From positions 3,760,179 through 3,824,178 of the forward strand of contig CP126121.1 in NCBI GenBank assembly GCA_030123625.1: a DNA stretch of 64,000 nucleotides. Reading direction: 5' to 3'. The translations under genes and the position numbers were made by a program. Positions 42,102 to 52,171 of the stretch are shown piece after piece. This stretch comes from Nitrospira sp. Its GTDB lineage: Bacteria; Nitrospirota; Nitrospiria; Nitrospirales; Nitrospiraceae. Below the pieces are notes generated by a model. It ran no database searches. It was not told where the DNA came from and saw only the letters and a list, made by a program, of their open reading frames with translations. Positions within the stretch are counted from its first letter, which is position 1. Each line of letters starts with the position of its first letter.

Positions 42102-43397
42102 TTAAAGTTGGCTGTTCTCTGTCTGTTCCGAACGAAATTGAGTCCATCGAAGGTTGGTCTTCCCATCGGTCGTGGTAAATCCACGGTCATGGAAAGCGAT
42201 GATACTGACACGTTGTTGCTTCTTTTGAAGAGGTCGGAGCTGGGGAATGCCGTCTTTGGTTTGCACAGTTCCGCGAAGTGTATCGACAATCAGCAAGTCG
42301 GTCGCAGCGGTGGATTTGATTGCCCATACGAAGGCGGCGGAACCTCCGGCATACGTGCCGGATCCCTCCCATTGGCCGACTAAGTCAGGATCGACCGTCT
42401 TGAGTTGGAAAACGGGTACGCTGGTTGCTTCGCGTCGGAGTTTCCACAATTCTGCTGGAATGCGCGTCGGATTTTGATCGATGGAAAGCTTTTTCCAGGT
42501 TGCCTGAACACTGCCGGTGCTGGAAAACGTATTTGGCGCCGTCTTACGGTAAGTCCCTTTCCATCCAAGGCCCTTGAACGTGTTCGCTCGCTCGAGCGAC
42601 CACAGACCTGCTTCAGCGTTCAAGATGCCGTCAAACTGCATCATCGATGAAAGGGACCACGTAAGATTAGGCTGAATGATGAGGAGTAGGTCATGCTGGG
42701 TCGTACCCTGTGCGACATGGGCATGCCAGGACCCTATCAGGCTTGTCGGATCGAACGATGCCGTTTTTTGGGGCCCGGCTTGAATATCAGAAGGGGCGGG
42801 AAGTGTTTGCGTGAGAGTCACCGAGGCCGGCGAAACAATGGTCTCAGTGCGGGTTCCACGGCCGGTCATGGGGGGTGAGGTGGAGGCTGTCGTTGTAGAT
42901 GGAGGAAGAGTCGCTGTTAAAGAGGCTCCGTACCGAGTGGCGGCGGTCCTGCCCAATTGGGTGACAGATTCACCGAGCTGTTTCTGTCGGGTGGAGGAAA
43001 CGATCACGGTCACAAACGTGTCTTTATGCATGAACGTGAGTCGAGACGAAGTCGGAGAGGAGTCAATTCTCACTGCTCCATCGCCCAGGCCAGGAATAAG
43101 ATAACTGTCTCGGCGCAGACGCTCTTTATTGAACCATGTCCGTCGGTCCTTCCCAGGGGTCTCATCAAGCTGGACCGTGACGGCATTTCCTTCATTACGG
43201 CGAGCTTTGAAGATACAGGTTGCTGAATCGGCCAGCACCCCCTCCTGAACCGGTTCTCCGAGCGCCCGTTCTGCGTCTGCAACACTCATCAAGGAACAAG
43301 CGGATGTCTTCGAGCCGAAAAGGCCGGACGACTCGTTGCACGAAAGAAGCAAGGGAGCCAGTCCAAGAAATGTATAGGGTAGTATGCGGGAGAACAC
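42102..43397 (-). CDS. Lipoprotein of unknown function
   Basis: 431 aa. Signal peptide with lipobox LAPLLLSCNES, so it is lipid-modified at Cys20. Residues about 33-150 look like a DUF3558-type domain (CSLMSVADAERALGEPV ... TCIFKARRN ... LIPGLGDGA). Then a Thr/Ser/Pro-rich linker, and two repeats of a lipocalin-like pattern beginning LIGSWHAHVAQG and LVGQWEGSGTYAGG. Cell-envelope role presumed. Confidence 0.8.
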   Translation of the reverse strand: MFSRILPYTFLGLAPLLLSCNESSGLFGSKTSACSLMSVADAERALGEPVQEGVLADSATCIFKARRNEGNAVTVQLDETPGKDRRTWFNKERLRRDSYLIPGLGDGAVRIDSSPTSSRLTFMHKDTFVTVIVSSTRQKQLGESVTQLGRTAATRYGASLTATLPPSTTTASTSPPMTGRGTRTETIVSPASVTLTQTLPAPSDIQAGPQKTASFDPTSLIGSWHAHVAQGTTQHDLLLIIQPNLTWSLSSMMQFDGILNAEAGLWSLERANTFKGLGWKGTYRKTAPNTFSSTGSVQATWKKLSIDQNPTRIPAELWKLRREATSVPVFQLKTVDPDLVGQWEGSGTYAGGSAAFVWAIKSTAATDLLIVDTLRGTVQTKDGIPQLRPLQKKQQRVSIIAFHDRGFTTTDGKTNLRWTQFRSEQTENSQL

Positions 43398-43547
43398 CGT
43401 GACGTTGCCTCGATGATCTGTAGTTACGGATTGTATCGTGAACGGGCCGAGGAGTGCCAGTGCTCGATCACGGTATGAGCGGTACTTATGTGTCTGTGGT
43501 ACAGGAGTCTTGATCGTCGAGAAAGAATGGTGACGACCTCTCCGGCA

Positions 43548-43967
43548 TCAGCCGGCCACGAATTTCAAGGCCACGCCGTTGATGCAGTAACGGAGCCCAG
43601 TAGGCCTCGGCCCATCCTTAAACACATGGCCCTGATGGCCTTCACATCGCGCACAGTGTACTTCTGTTCTGGGCATGAAGAGTTTGAAATCGGTTCGAGT
43701 CTCGATGACACGCGGATCCATCGGCTGCCAGAAGCTGGGCCAGCCGGTACGGCTGTCGAACTTGTGCTCAGAAGAGAAGAGCGGCAGGTCACAGCCGGCG
43801 CAATAATAGATCCCTGATTGATGATTCTCATGCAGCGGATTGGCAAACGGTCTCTCTGTCTCCTCGTGCCGCAAGACACGATAGGCGGCGGCCGGCAGCT
43901 GTTTTTTCCATTCTTCATCAGTCTTCGTGATCTTGACGATGGAGTCGATTTGAATATTAGGCGGCAT
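43548..43967 (-). CDS. msrB: Peptide-methionine (R)-S-oxide reductase MsrB
   Basis: 139 aa with zinc ligands Cys56/Cys59 (YYCAGCDLPLF) and Cys105/Cys108 (VHCARCEGHQGHVF), and catalytic Cys128 in GLRYCINGVAL. RTGWPSFW forms the substrate pocket. Repairs methionine-R-sulfoxide in proteins. AAGGAG before the ATG. Single-domain, without MsrA fusion. Confidence 0.97.
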   Translation of the reverse strand: MPPNIQIDSIVKITKTDEEWKKQLPAAAYRVLRHEETERPFANPLHENHQSGIYYCAGCDLPLFSSEHKFDSRTGWPSFWQPMDPRVIETRTDFKLFMPRTEVHCARCEGHQGHVFKDGPRPTGLRYCINGVALKFVAG

Positions 43968-44182
43968 CGGATTTCTCCTTCATCGGTGGTGTGATTGTTT
44001 GTGAGTCAGGAGGCCCGCCGAAGTCTTACAAGGTTCCTCAAGAGGCACAGCCGCCTCCGATAATAAAATAGTACGGTTCAGAAACCCGGAATGCAAGGGC
44101 TCAAAATGAGATCTTTGAGCGAAGCACGCAACCGTCGGTCTTGAGAGCCTCCATCATTCATCCGACACGGCCCATAGTCCCC

Positions 44183-44728
44183 TCAATCATCAGTGGGAGC
44201 TCTGCGAAGCAGTTTCCACATTTCTCTGAACGATGGGTTGGGCTCCATCAATTCCGGGTGAGAAAAGTCGATCTGAACGTCATAGAGGGAAGTGTTCACG
44301 TTCTTGATTTGGGCGACCGGATACCAACATTCATACCGTTGTTCCCACCGGTCGCGATACGCGAGCCGCAAATAGCATCTGCTCAATACTTTCGTGCGGA
44401 TCGGTGCATCTTGGCCCAGGACGATAGGAACAGAGTGCCGTTGATACCGTGGACCTTTAGGATGAATGCGTTGGACCGCAAAACGCCCCTCCCATCCTGC
44501 CAATTGGATGATGCAATCATGGGCTGCTCCACGGCCCACGTTTTCTACCTCGGGTGTCAACGTGATTACTTCGCCTGCATTCATCGCTGACATGTTGGTG
44601 ATGCGAAGCACGGGTAGATGGCTTTGAAACTCGCGCTTAATCTTACCGGCGAATCGATACAGCGCGAAGCCGCCGGTGCCTCCGATGGCGAATACAACAA
44701 GCAAGGCGATCAGCAAGAGCCAGTCCAT
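44183..44728 (-). CDS. Membrane-anchored protein of unknown function
   Basis: 181 aa if started at ATG 44728; an upstream start at 44797 is possible. One N-terminal membrane helix (WLLLIALLVVFAIGGTGGFAL), then a beta-rich domain beginning LPVLRITNMSAMNAGEVITL with an ENVGRGAAHD motif like the CARDB/immunoglobulin-type folds. Faces the periplasm or cytoplasm depending on orientation. No family recognised. Confidence 0.65.
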   Translation of the reverse strand: MDWLLLIALLVVFAIGGTGGFALYRFAGKIKREFQSHLPVLRITNMSAMNAGEVITLTPEVENVGRGAAHDCIIQLAGWEGRFAVQRIHPKGPRYQRHSVPIVLGQDAPIRTKVLSRCYLRLAYRDRWEQRYECWYPVAQIKNVNTSLYDVQIDFSHPELMEPNPSFREMWKLLRRAPTDD

Positions 44729-45006
44729 GACCCAAGGAAGTGCGTGGTTTTCGATCGGAAGCAGGGAAACCCTACGTGGAGGAGAGCCGAGTGTCAACCA
44801 ACGGTTTGCGTGCAGAAGCCCAGATCACATAGACAAGCCGCGTTTCGCTTGGATGATAAGATGGAAATAACAAGTTGCTGAGCGTTGCCGGCCCAAGCGT
44901 TGCTAGGTCGCCTCACCGAAGTGGGGGATTGCAGGATAGAATTCAGTGATCACATGTGCTCATGAGTGACAATGGCGGAGAGCGAGATGGACAGTTCGTC
45001 GCAATA

Positions 45007-45408
45007 TCATTGGGTCCCGTACACTATTACGTCGACACTTGTAGAGCCTGAGCTTCCATCTATAGCCGCTTGTATGAGCAATTTTCTTCCTGGAATTTGA
45101 TAGACTCTCGTTATTGTTGATTGTGGTGTGACAACGATGGTGTCGAGAGAGGCTAAGTATTGCTCATCACCCTCCATGAGAATAAGTTGGATCGTCGCGT
45201 TTGCAGCAGAGTCGGGTCGTGTGCTCGCGACCACTCTAATTGAGCTGTAGGAGGCAACCTCCACCTTGCCCAAATCGATAGACTTTCCAGCAGGGATGGT
45301 CGCTCCTTGCGCTTTGAACAGCAGTTTTGTCTCAGCGGAATCGGCCGCAGATAATGCTGTGCTAATGATGGTGGCTATGAGAATCGTGTACCAAGGCCAA
45401 ATCTTCAT
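45007..45408 (-). CDS. Small secreted protein of unknown function
   Basis: 133 aa. Signal peptide MKIWPWYTILIATIISTALS then AADSAET. The mature part is beta-rich (SIDLGKVEVASYSSIRVVAS, ATIQLILMEGD, TVDVIVYG-like end). No cysteines in the mature part. Probably periplasmic. No family recognised. Confidence 0.7.
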   Translation of the reverse strand: MKIWPWYTILIATIISTALSAADSAETKLLFKAQGATIPAGKSIDLGKVEVASYSSIRVVASTRPDSAANATIQLILMEGDEQYLASLDTIVVTPQSTITRVYQIPGRKLLIQAAIDGSSGSTSVDVIVYGTQ

Positions 45409-45562
45409 GACTCGACTTCCATCCCAAGGTGTCAGAACGTTCCAGTCATTAATCAGGGTAATAAACGCTGATGCATAACGATTTTATCCAACTGCAGCCG
45501 AGGAACGAGCCGATGCTTCGCCACAGGCATCGGTCGTTAAAAGGTTCACCACGTTCCCCGGG

Positions 45563-46303
45563 TTACTTTTTCACACATTCGATCAGCACTGCAGGAGGGT
45601 GAACGAGGAAATCCGACCAGAATGTCCCATCATCCACACCCTGCGGATGTGGGGAGACCTCCGGCACATGAACCTCGAAATCGTGGAATCCTGCTTCAAT
45701 AAACGCGGTCTCGTACGCTTCCATGGGTAAATAGTAATTCTCGACCTCGAATGAGGAGTCGTCCAGATAGACTGTCCAGACGATTGGAGCTCCTTCGTAT
45801 GCGCGATCTGTGAGTGTAATACTGAAACCATACTTCCGGTAATCGGCCTGCGTGAAGGCGTAGAGATTGGGATTTCCTGTGAAGGTGACGAACCGTCCTC
45901 CCGGCTTCAAACGGCTCCCGAGCCCACGACACATGGCCGAGAGTTCGGCCTGGTTACGCGCGTAAACCAAGAGCCAGGCCGACACCGCGAGATCGAACTC
46001 CTGCCGAACGCTTTCTGTACGAGCATCTTCGACGCGGTATGTAATGCCCAACGGATGACGTGACTCCTGAGCGAGGGCTAAACGGATCATGGCCTCGGAG
46101 CAATCAATGCCTACCACTTCACCCGCACCGCATTGCCGGAGTTTGCGTGCATAGAAACCTTCACCACAAGCGACATCGAGGACGTGTTTCCCTTCAAGGT
46201 TCCCGAGGCGCTTCATTATTGAATACGTCTCGATCCGTGAACGCCACGGATGCTCTTTACATTGCTTATACTGCTCTGCAATCACGTTGTAATCAGTCGT
46301 CAT
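45563..46303 (-). CDS. Class I SAM-dependent methyltransferase
   Basis: 246 aa with motif I VLDVACGEGFYARKL, acidic loop VGIDCSEAMIRLA, VEDARTES and FDLAVSAWLLVYA. Small-molecule methyltransferase of the UbiE/Methyltransf_11 type; substrate unknown. Lies just upstream of tRNA-Ser on the same strand order. Confidence 0.92.
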   Translation of the reverse strand: MTTDYNVIAEQYKQCKEHPWRSRIETYSIMKRLGNLEGKHVLDVACGEGFYARKLRQCGAGEVVGIDCSEAMIRLALAQESRHPLGITYRVEDARTESVRQEFDLAVSAWLLVYARNQAELSAMCRGLGSRLKPGGRFVTFTGNPNLYAFTQADYRKYGFSITLTDRAYEGAPIVWTVYLDDSSFEVENYYLPMEAYETAFIEAGFHDFEVHVPEVSPHPQGVDDGTFWSDFLVHPPAVLIECVKK

Positions 46304-46385
46304 GCGTTTTCATCCGGTTGTCCAAGCATTCGGCGACTTCCAAACAACAACGTATCAACATACACAAGGAGACTGAAGTTACATA

Positions 46386-46475
46386 TGGCGGAGGGGGCGA
46401 GATTTGAACTCGCGGATGAGTTACCCCATCTCCGGTTTTCAAGACCGGTCCGATCGGCCGCTCCGGCACCCCTCC
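46386..46475 (-). tRNA. tRNA-Ser (anticodon TGA)
   Basis: 90 bases with encoded CCA. Acceptor GGAGGGG pairs with CCCCTCC, discriminator G. Anticodon stem ACCGG/CCGGT-type with loop CTTGAAA gives anticodon TGA. The long variable arm (about AGATGGGGTAACTCATC) is typical of tRNA-Ser. T arm CGAG-TTCAAAT-CTCG. Confidence 0.96.
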
Positions 46476-46870
46476 TGTGCACATTCTATACAATTTTCAT
46501 GTGTTCGCTGACCAGTCCTTTTTCGGATGCCACCGGCGAAGTATGTGTGACTGGCCGTCAGCGATGTAAAAGAGCTGCCTCAGCTCGGGGACAAAAACCG
46601 GCGATTGAATAGATGGTGACGGAGCAGTCGTCGGACATTCAGGCGCCGAAAGCGATTATCATAAAAAACTGGTAGGGCGGAGATCGAGCAGCTTACCCTC
46701 CCATCGCAGCAATATATTTCCCTTTCACGGTTGCGAGATTTCCCATACCCCCTAAGAACTATAGTCGAAAGCTCTAGAGCTCTACATAATCTCCCACATT
46801 ATTTAGCTTCTCGCGCCAGGCATCAGTCCACTCTAAAATCTAAACTTCAAGCCATGAGAGAGCGTTAGCC
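46476..46870. other. Non-coding stretch between tRNA-Ser and the GntA-like gene
   Basis: No supported gene in 395 bases. A perfect 12-bp palindrome AGCTCTAGAGCT lies at 46770-46781, about 90 bases before the GntA-like ATG. Its function is unknown. Confidence 0.4.
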
Positions 46871-47713
46871 ATGACTGACCCGACAGCAGATCAAAAAGAC
46901 TCCGCAAAAGACGATTCCGACAGAAGTACAGCGCGTCCGTGGAATCCCTTGTCGGTCGATTCAGTGGCAAGCCGACTTTCGAGTTATGCAGCATTCAACG
47001 GAAAGTCGATCACTAGACCCTTTGCTCCCCATGTGTCAATTGATACCGAACTTATCGACGTCCATGAACAGCTACGGCAAAAAATTTTGAGCCAGTTTTA
47101 CCCATGCACCGGCGCAGTTTCGGTATTCAGTCAAAAACGCTATCGTTTTGGACTATATCCAGAATTGGCTTGCGACGGTGCCGTAGGCGCCGTTTGCCAT
47201 GACCTGTACGATTTCTGCCATGAATTCCCAGTCGTTGATGATCACTTCATTACCTTCGTCGCGATGTTTCGAGGACCGGTCATCCAGTCAGAACAGCACT
47301 TCGAAGATCTGCTGTGGAATCAACTTCAGGCCATGCACTCGTGTGACTCGAAGTTCTTCGTCTGGGACAAAACCGTTGACGCAGACCCTCAGAGCCATCA
47401 TTTTTCGTTTAGCATCGGCGGACGAGCCATGTATGTCATCGGGATGCATCCCAAAGCGTCACGTGTAGCGCGGACCAGTCCGTATCCGACCATGGTCTTC
47501 AACTTGCACGAACAATTCGATCGCTTACGGGCTCGCGGAAAGTTTGAAACGATGAAACAGACGATCCGAAGCCGCGATATGAGCTTCCAAGGCTCGATTA
47601 ACCCAATGCTGGCGAGTTTTGGGGAAAACTCCGAGGCACGACAATACTCAGGTCGAGCCGTTCCAGAAAACTGGACTTGCCCTTTTCACTCCACGAAGAA
47701 CGACACAAGGTAA
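46871..47713 (+). CDS. YqcI/YcgG (GntA-like) family heme-dependent oxygenase
   Basis: 280 aa with family landmarks FYPCTGAVSVFSQKRYRFGL, FVAMFRGPVIQSEQHFEDLL, LWNQLQAMHS, FSFSIGGRAMYVIGMHPKAS, PTMVFNLHEQFDRLRARGKF and a C-terminal NWTCPFHS. The group includes GntA, the N-hydroxylase of guanitoxin biosynthesis, and related heme-dependent enzymes. A residue such as His in the SHHFSFSIGG or MHPKAS region may bind heme. The substrate here is unknown; no other guanitoxin genes are near. Monocistronic. Confidence 0.85.
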   Translation: MTDPTADQKDSAKDDSDRSTARPWNPLSVDSVASRLSSYAAFNGKSITRPFAPHVSIDTELIDVHEQLRQKILSQFYPCTGAVSVFSQKRYRFGLYPELACDGAVGAVCHDLYDFCHEFPVVDDHFITFVAMFRGPVIQSEQHFEDLLWNQLQAMHSCDSKFFVWDKTVDADPQSHHFSFSIGGRAMYVIGMHPKASRVARTSPYPTMVFNLHEQFDRLRARGKFETMKQTIRSRDMSFQGSINPMLASFGENSEARQYSGRAVPENWTCPFHSTKNDTR

Positions 47714-47916
47714 TTATCCCTCATATGATCGTATACCGCCTCGCCGCAGCCTAGTCGCTCGTTTAAGATCAAGCAGGGATCAATACCACGGGTTATCGCT
47801 ATAGAAGCTTCAGGAGCGTGACAAACACGACGCTTAAATCATGAGAAAGAAAACATATTGGCTGAATAATTGCTATTAGGGCGCAGCTGGGCCCGTTGAA
47901 ACGAGAGGGGACCGCC

Positions 47917-49203
47917 TCATTCTCTTGTAATTCTTTCTAATCCTCCCATGTATGGGCGCAGGACCATTGGTATTTCAACAGAGCCGTCCGGTTGCTGAAA
48001 ATTTTCCAAGATGGCTACCACGGTTCGTCCGACGGCCAGGCCGGATCCATTGAGAGTGTGGACAAAGTCGGTCTTTGCCTCTTTCTTCCCCCCGGTTGGG
48101 CGATATTTAATGCTCGCTCGCCTGGCCTGAAATGATTCGAAATTGCTGCAGGACGAAATCTCTCGGTATTGTTTCTGAGACGGCAGCCACACCTCAATGT
48201 CGTAGGTCTTGGCAGCGGAAAATCCCATATCTCCGGTGCAGAGTGTGATGACGCGATAGGGTAGGTTCAAATTCTGCAAGATCGATTCGGCATGACCCGT
48301 CAGCCGTTCAAGCTCTTCGTAGGAACGATCCGGCGTTGTAAATACCACGAGCTCCACTTTGTTGAATTGGTGGAGCCGGATCAGGCCCCTCGTGTCCTTT
48401 CCATACGACCCTGCCTCTCGTCTGAAGCAAGGAGTGTAGGCCGTATAGCGCAGCGGTAAACAGTCTCCGCTGAGGATCTCCTCACGATGTAAGTTGGTCA
48501 CCGGCACTTCGGCGGTCGGGATCAAGAAGTACTCTTCGTCCCGCAGGCGAAAGAGATCTTCTTCGAATTTGGGCAGCTGACCGGTTCCGGTCATCGTTGG
48601 ACGATTCACCATGAGGGGAGGAATAACCTCTCGATATCCATGTTGGGTTGTGTGCAGATCCAGCATGTAGTTGATCAGCGCACGTTCCAGCTTGGCGCCT
48701 GCCCCGGTCATGACGGAAAACCTCGCCCCTGCAATCTTCGCGGCTCGATCGAAATCCAGGATGCCGAGGTTCTCTCCGATTTCCCAGTGAGGTTTGGGAG
48801 GGCTCGAAAAAGACGGGATGGTTCCCCATCGACGGACCTCGACATTTTCTGATGCTTCAGCTCCTACCGGGACCGAGGCATGTGGGAGATTGGGAATGCG
48901 AAGCGCGAGGTCAGTGAGCGCGTCCTCGACCTTCCGGAGGACTCCTTCGGCGTCCTTAATACGATCCCCCAACTGCTTCATCGCCGCCATGGCCTCTTCA
49001 GCCGGTTCTTTGGCTCGACGTAGCCGAGCTATCTCTTCAGAACCCTTATTGAGTTCATACCTGAACTGCTCGACTTGCGTCGTCACGACTCGGCGTTCTT
49101 CGCTCAACTTTTGGATATCGGCCCACGGGACGTCGTTCCCGCGTCGCCCAAGAGAGGTGCGGATGCAGTCGAGATTTTCGCGGAGTTGCTTCAGATCGTA
49201 CAC
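47917..49203 (-). CDS. serS: Seryl-tRNA synthetase
   Basis: 428 aa from GTG 49203 (GAAGAG about 6 bases upstream), which gives the usual N-terminus [15 protein letters not shown]; longer upstream frames add residues not found in the family. Coiled-coil tRNA-binding arm at about 30-100, class II motif 2 ([20 protein letters not shown]) and motif 3 ([20 protein letters not shown]). Charges tRNA-Ser, one gene of which lies 1.4 kb away. Confidence 0.96.
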   Translation of the reverse strand: MYDLKQLRENLDCIRTSLGRRGNDVPWADIQKLSEERRVVTTQVEQFRYELNKGSEEIARLRRAKEPAEEAMAAMKQLGDRIKDAEGVLRKVEDALTDLALRIPNLPHASVPVGAEASENVEVRRWGTIPSFSSPPKPHWEIGENLGILDFDRAAKIAGARFSVMTGAGAKLERALINYMLDLHTTQHGYREVIPPLMVNRPTMTGTGQLPKFEEDLFRLRDEEYFLIPTAEVPVTNLHREEILSGDCLPLRYTAYTPCFRREAGSYGKDTRGLIRLHQFNKVELVVFTTPDRSYEELERLTGHAESILQNLNLPYRVITLCTGDMGFSAAKTYDIEVWLPSQKQYREISSCSNFESFQARRASIKYRPTGGKKEAKTDFVHTLNGSGLAVGRTVVAILENFQQPDGSVEIPMVLRPYMGGLERITRE

Positions 49204-49340
49204 CGGTTGCTCTTCAAAAAGCGGTTGGAATCTAGCACCTGAGTCCCAGAGAGTCAACGAACCGACAGCCCGTTGCATCATGACCATGCGACCCGTGCAG
49301 AGAATTGACATTGATCGGGCATGGGGAAGAGGATAGGCCT

Positions 49341-50354
49341 ATGCGCCGGATTTCCAATCCCCCAAACCCATTTGACTCACAGCATCGAGATTTGCTTGAA
49401 CCAGCCGGCACAGCCAAGCTGGAGCTCTATGCGGACGACAGTCGAGAGATTTTGAGCCGTAACGACAGCCCGGATTTGCCGTTTCGATGGAGCGTGAATC
49501 CCTATCGAGGCTGCTTTCATGCCTGTGCCTATTGTTATGCGCGTCCTTCTCATGAGTATTGGGGGTTCGGGGCGGGAACCGATTTCGAGAGCAAGATCGT
49601 GGTGAAGAAGGATGCGCCGCAATTACTTCGGCGTGCCTTTGATAAGCCATCATGGCATGGAGAACTGATCCTCTTTTCCGGGAACACGGACTGTTACCAG
49701 CCGCTCGAGGCTGAGTACGGATTGACTCGTGCTTGTTTGGAAGTCTGCGCCGATTATCGGAACCCAGTCGGTATCATCACGAAGGGTTCGCTGGTGCTTC
49801 GCGACCTCGAGGTGCTGGTTCGATTGAAGCGAGAGGCTTCGGTAGTGGTATATTTCAGTATCCCCTTCTCTTCGGACGATGTGGCACGCAAGGTAGAGCC
49901 GCATGTGCCGTCGATCACCAAACGGTTTGCAGCCATGAAAACCCTATCCGATGCCGGTATTCCGACCGGTATCTCGATCGCACCGGTCATTCCCGGCCTG
50001 AATGAAGATGATATTCCTGAATTGCTGGATGGCGCGTATTATGCGGGAGCCCGTACGGCGACCTACAGCTTGTTGCGACTGTCCGGCAATCTGGAATCGG
50101 TGTTTTTGGAGCGGATAGGGGAGGCGTTTCCGGAACGGATCGGAAAAATCACCAATCGGCTCCGAGAGGTCAGGGGCGGGGCGTTGACAGAGAGCCGATT
50201 TTTCAAGCGACAGGCGGGACAGGGACCGTATTGGGAGTTGATCGAGCAGTTATTCGCTCTGGCGAAGCGAAGAGCAGGATTTCCTGAAGATGACATGAAT
50301 GCCACCCCTCGAACGTTTCGTCGTCCGGGTGTCGAACAGGCGTCGCTGTTTTAA
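49341..50354 (+). CDS. PA0069-type radical SAM protein
   Basis: 337 aa from ATG 49341. Cluster motif GCFHACAYCYARPSHEY (CX3CX2C), followed by KIVVKKDAPQLLRRAF, ILFSGNTDCYQPLEAEYGLT and GIITKGSLVLRDLEVL, typical of the PA0069/SplB-like family. Function of this family is unknown; related enzymes act on DNA photoproducts. Followed after 21 bases by a rhodanese gene. Confidence 0.9.
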   Translation: MRRISNPPNPFDSQHRDLLEPAGTAKLELYADDSREILSRNDSPDLPFRWSVNPYRGCFHACAYCYARPSHEYWGFGAGTDFESKIVVKKDAPQLLRRAFDKPSWHGELILFSGNTDCYQPLEAEYGLTRACLEVCADYRNPVGIITKGSLVLRDLEVLVRLKREASVVVYFSIPFSSDDVARKVEPHVPSITKRFAAMKTLSDAGIPTGISIAPVIPGLNEDDIPELLDGAYYAGARTATYSLLRLSGNLESVFLERIGEAFPERIGKITNRLREVRGGALTESRFFKRQAGQGPYWELIEQLFALAKRRAGFPEDDMNATPRTFRRPGVEQASLF

Positions 50355-50375
50355 GAAAGAGAAAAAGGAGGAGGC

Positions 50376-50741
50376 ATGAAACATAATCCGGGGTTCTTGC
50401 AACTTGTCGAGCAGGCGAAACGACGTGTCAAGGAGTGTAGCGTAGCCACGGTGAAGGCTCGTCTCGACCAGGGCGAGCCGTTCCATTTCATCGACGTTCG
50501 GGAAGATCATGAATTCGCCAAAGACCATGCTCGAGGCGCTCGACATCTTGGAAAGGGAATCATCGAGCGGGATATCGAGTCGGTAGTTCCTGATAAGCAG
50601 GACTCAATCGTGCTCTATTGCGGCGGAGGGTATCGATCGGCGCTGGCGGCCGATGCCTTACAACAAATGGGGTACGGAAATGTGATCTCGATGGATGGAG
50701 GAATTCGCGCGTGGCGGGAGGCTGGGTATCCGCTGGAATAA
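50376..50741 (+). CDS. Rhodanese-like domain protein
   Basis: 121 aa, one rhodanese domain: FHFIDVREDHEFAKDHARGA, ARHLGKGIIERDIE, active-site loop VLYCGGGYRSALAADALQQM with catalytic Cys, then VISMDGGIRAWREAGYPL. Sulfur-transfer or related role in the cytoplasm. AAGGAGG before the ATG. Probably co-transcribed with the radical SAM gene upstream. Confidence 0.95.
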   Translation: MKHNPGFLQLVEQAKRRVKECSVATVKARLDQGEPFHFIDVREDHEFAKDHARGARHLGKGIIERDIESVVPDKQDSIVLYCGGGYRSALAADALQQMGYGNVISMDGGIRAWREAGYPLE

Positions 50742-50755
50742 CCGACTGCGCCACA

Positions 50756-51304
50756 TTACTTGTTCGTCCGATCGAACTCCTTAATCACCTGCTCGGTGAG
50801 ATCGATCGTATCTTTGTTGTAGATCACGATCTTGACGGTCTGCTCGCTTCCTTTGTCGACGACGATTGAAACCCCTCCTTTTTCAGCGACTGCTTGTGTC
50901 GCGACGGAGATTTTCTTCATGTACTCGTCGACCAACTCCTTCTGCTTTTTTTGGAGTTCCATGTTGAATTCCTGCGCACGCTTCTGGAAATCCTGGACCT
51001 TCGTCCTGAATTGCCCTTCCTTGTCCTTCTTTTCCGCGTCGGTCCACTTGGGAGCTTGCTCCTTCAATTGCTTCTCATAATTGCGAAGGTCTTCCTCGTC
51101 CTTGGCAAGGAGTTTCTGCCTGGTTGAGACATATTCCTTCAGTCCTTCGAGCGCTCGTTTCCCCGCCTTGGATTTTTCTAAGACGGACTGCGGGTCCACC
51201 ACCCCCATCTTAAATTCAGCGGCTTGGGCGGATGTCGCTGCGGGTGGAACAAGCGTAGAGAGTAGCGCCGCAAGGAACAGGAATCGCAAAGCGGGAATAC
51301 GCAT
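50756..51304 (-). CDS. OmpH/Skp-family periplasmic chaperone
   Basis: 182 aa from ATG 51304 (AGGAGG 12 bases upstream). Signal peptide MRIPALRFLFLAALLSTLVP...TSAQA. Mature protein starts FKMGVVDPQSVLEKSKAGKR and has a long charged coiled-coil (LLAKDEEDLRNYEKQLKEQA) and a C-terminal VAEKGGVSIVVDKGSEQTVK. Skp holds unfolded outer-membrane proteins in the periplasm. Converges with the rhodanese gene (14-base gap). Confidence 0.9.
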   Translation of the reverse strand: MRIPALRFLFLAALLSTLVPPAATSAQAAEFKMGVVDPQSVLEKSKAGKRALEGLKEYVSTRQKLLAKDEEDLRNYEKQLKEQAPKWTDAEKKDKEGQFRTKVQDFQKRAQEFNMELQKKQKELVDEYMKKISVATQAVAEKGGVSIVVDKGSEQTVKIVIYNKDTIDLTEQVIKEFDRTNK

Positions 51305-51385
51305 CTTGTCTCTGTGCCTCCTGACAGAATGGAGAAACCGAGGCAGAATAACCGCGCACCGTGGGTCTGTCAAGCGATCAGATGA

Positions 51386-51796
51386 CTACCACGAATCAAA
51401 ACTGATCGACTCTTCCGCGATCCAGACCTCGACGCCATAGTGCCATTTGAGGCGTCGTGCGACTGCTCTCATTGCGTGCTCATCCGCGTGCCTTGGATCG
51501 AATGGGTTCTGGATTTTCTGCAGCTTTTCCTTTTTGAATGGAGGAGGGTACCCCAAGTCCTTCATAGCGAGCGCCAATATATTGAGCTGAAAGATGCGCG
51601 GCGTTTGGTTCAGCTCTCCTAGTGCGACTTCCGCCGATCCGTTTGAAGAGCGGTGCGTTTGGAATAATTCAATAACTCGGCCTTTCAACTGGGAACGTTG
51701 AGATTCGGTGAGCTCGGGAATGGCCAACTCTACTAAGAGCGCATTGGTAGCGCCATTGAACGACGGCATGTCGAAAAGTCTGCTCAAAAATCCCAT
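51386..51796 (-). CDS. Conserved-looking protein of unknown function
   Basis: 136 aa from ATG 51796 (MGFLSRLFDMPSFNGATNAL); an upstream in-frame start would add 37 poorly protein-like residues. Helical, with ELFQTHRSSNGSAEVALGEL and a final RRLKWHYGVEVWIAEESISF. No signal peptide or membrane segment. No family recognised. Confidence 0.6.
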   Translation of the reverse strand: MGFLSRLFDMPSFNGATNALLVELAIPELTESQRSQLKGRVIELFQTHRSSNGSAEVALGELNQTPRIFQLNILALAMKDLGYPPPFKKEKLQKIQNPFDPRHADEHAMRAVARRLKWHYGVEVWIAEESISFDSW

Positions 51797-52171
51797 TGGA
51801 ATACTCGCTGTAAGATCGTGATGCAGTATCGGCAATCCTTCCTTCTGCTGAAGCGGTTGGGAATGGAAAGAGTGTACTGAAACCGGTGGTGATTTTCCAG
51901 ACGGCAAAAAGAGGGAAGGTAATGAGTAAGAGCTGGCTGAAATTAACGGTGATTAGGCTCTTTGAAGAGGTCCTGCAAGTGCAGATTGGGGATCGGGCGA
52001 GATGGCTTCGCCATTGAGAGTTTCGGCACTCACGCTGGCGGTATCGTTCTTGATGTACAGATGCTCGATGGCGAGTTTCCTGTCGGATTCCAAATCCCGA
52101 GTGTTCTTCCTGTCGCCACGCTCTTGGCGCAATTGAGCGCTCAATGTTGCGTTGGAGCAGGTCGAGTTGCT

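Noticed and set aside
45007..49203. Functional link between tRNA-Ser and serS because they lie close together
   Set aside because: They are separated by the GntA-like gene and have no shared transcription signal; proximity is probably chance.
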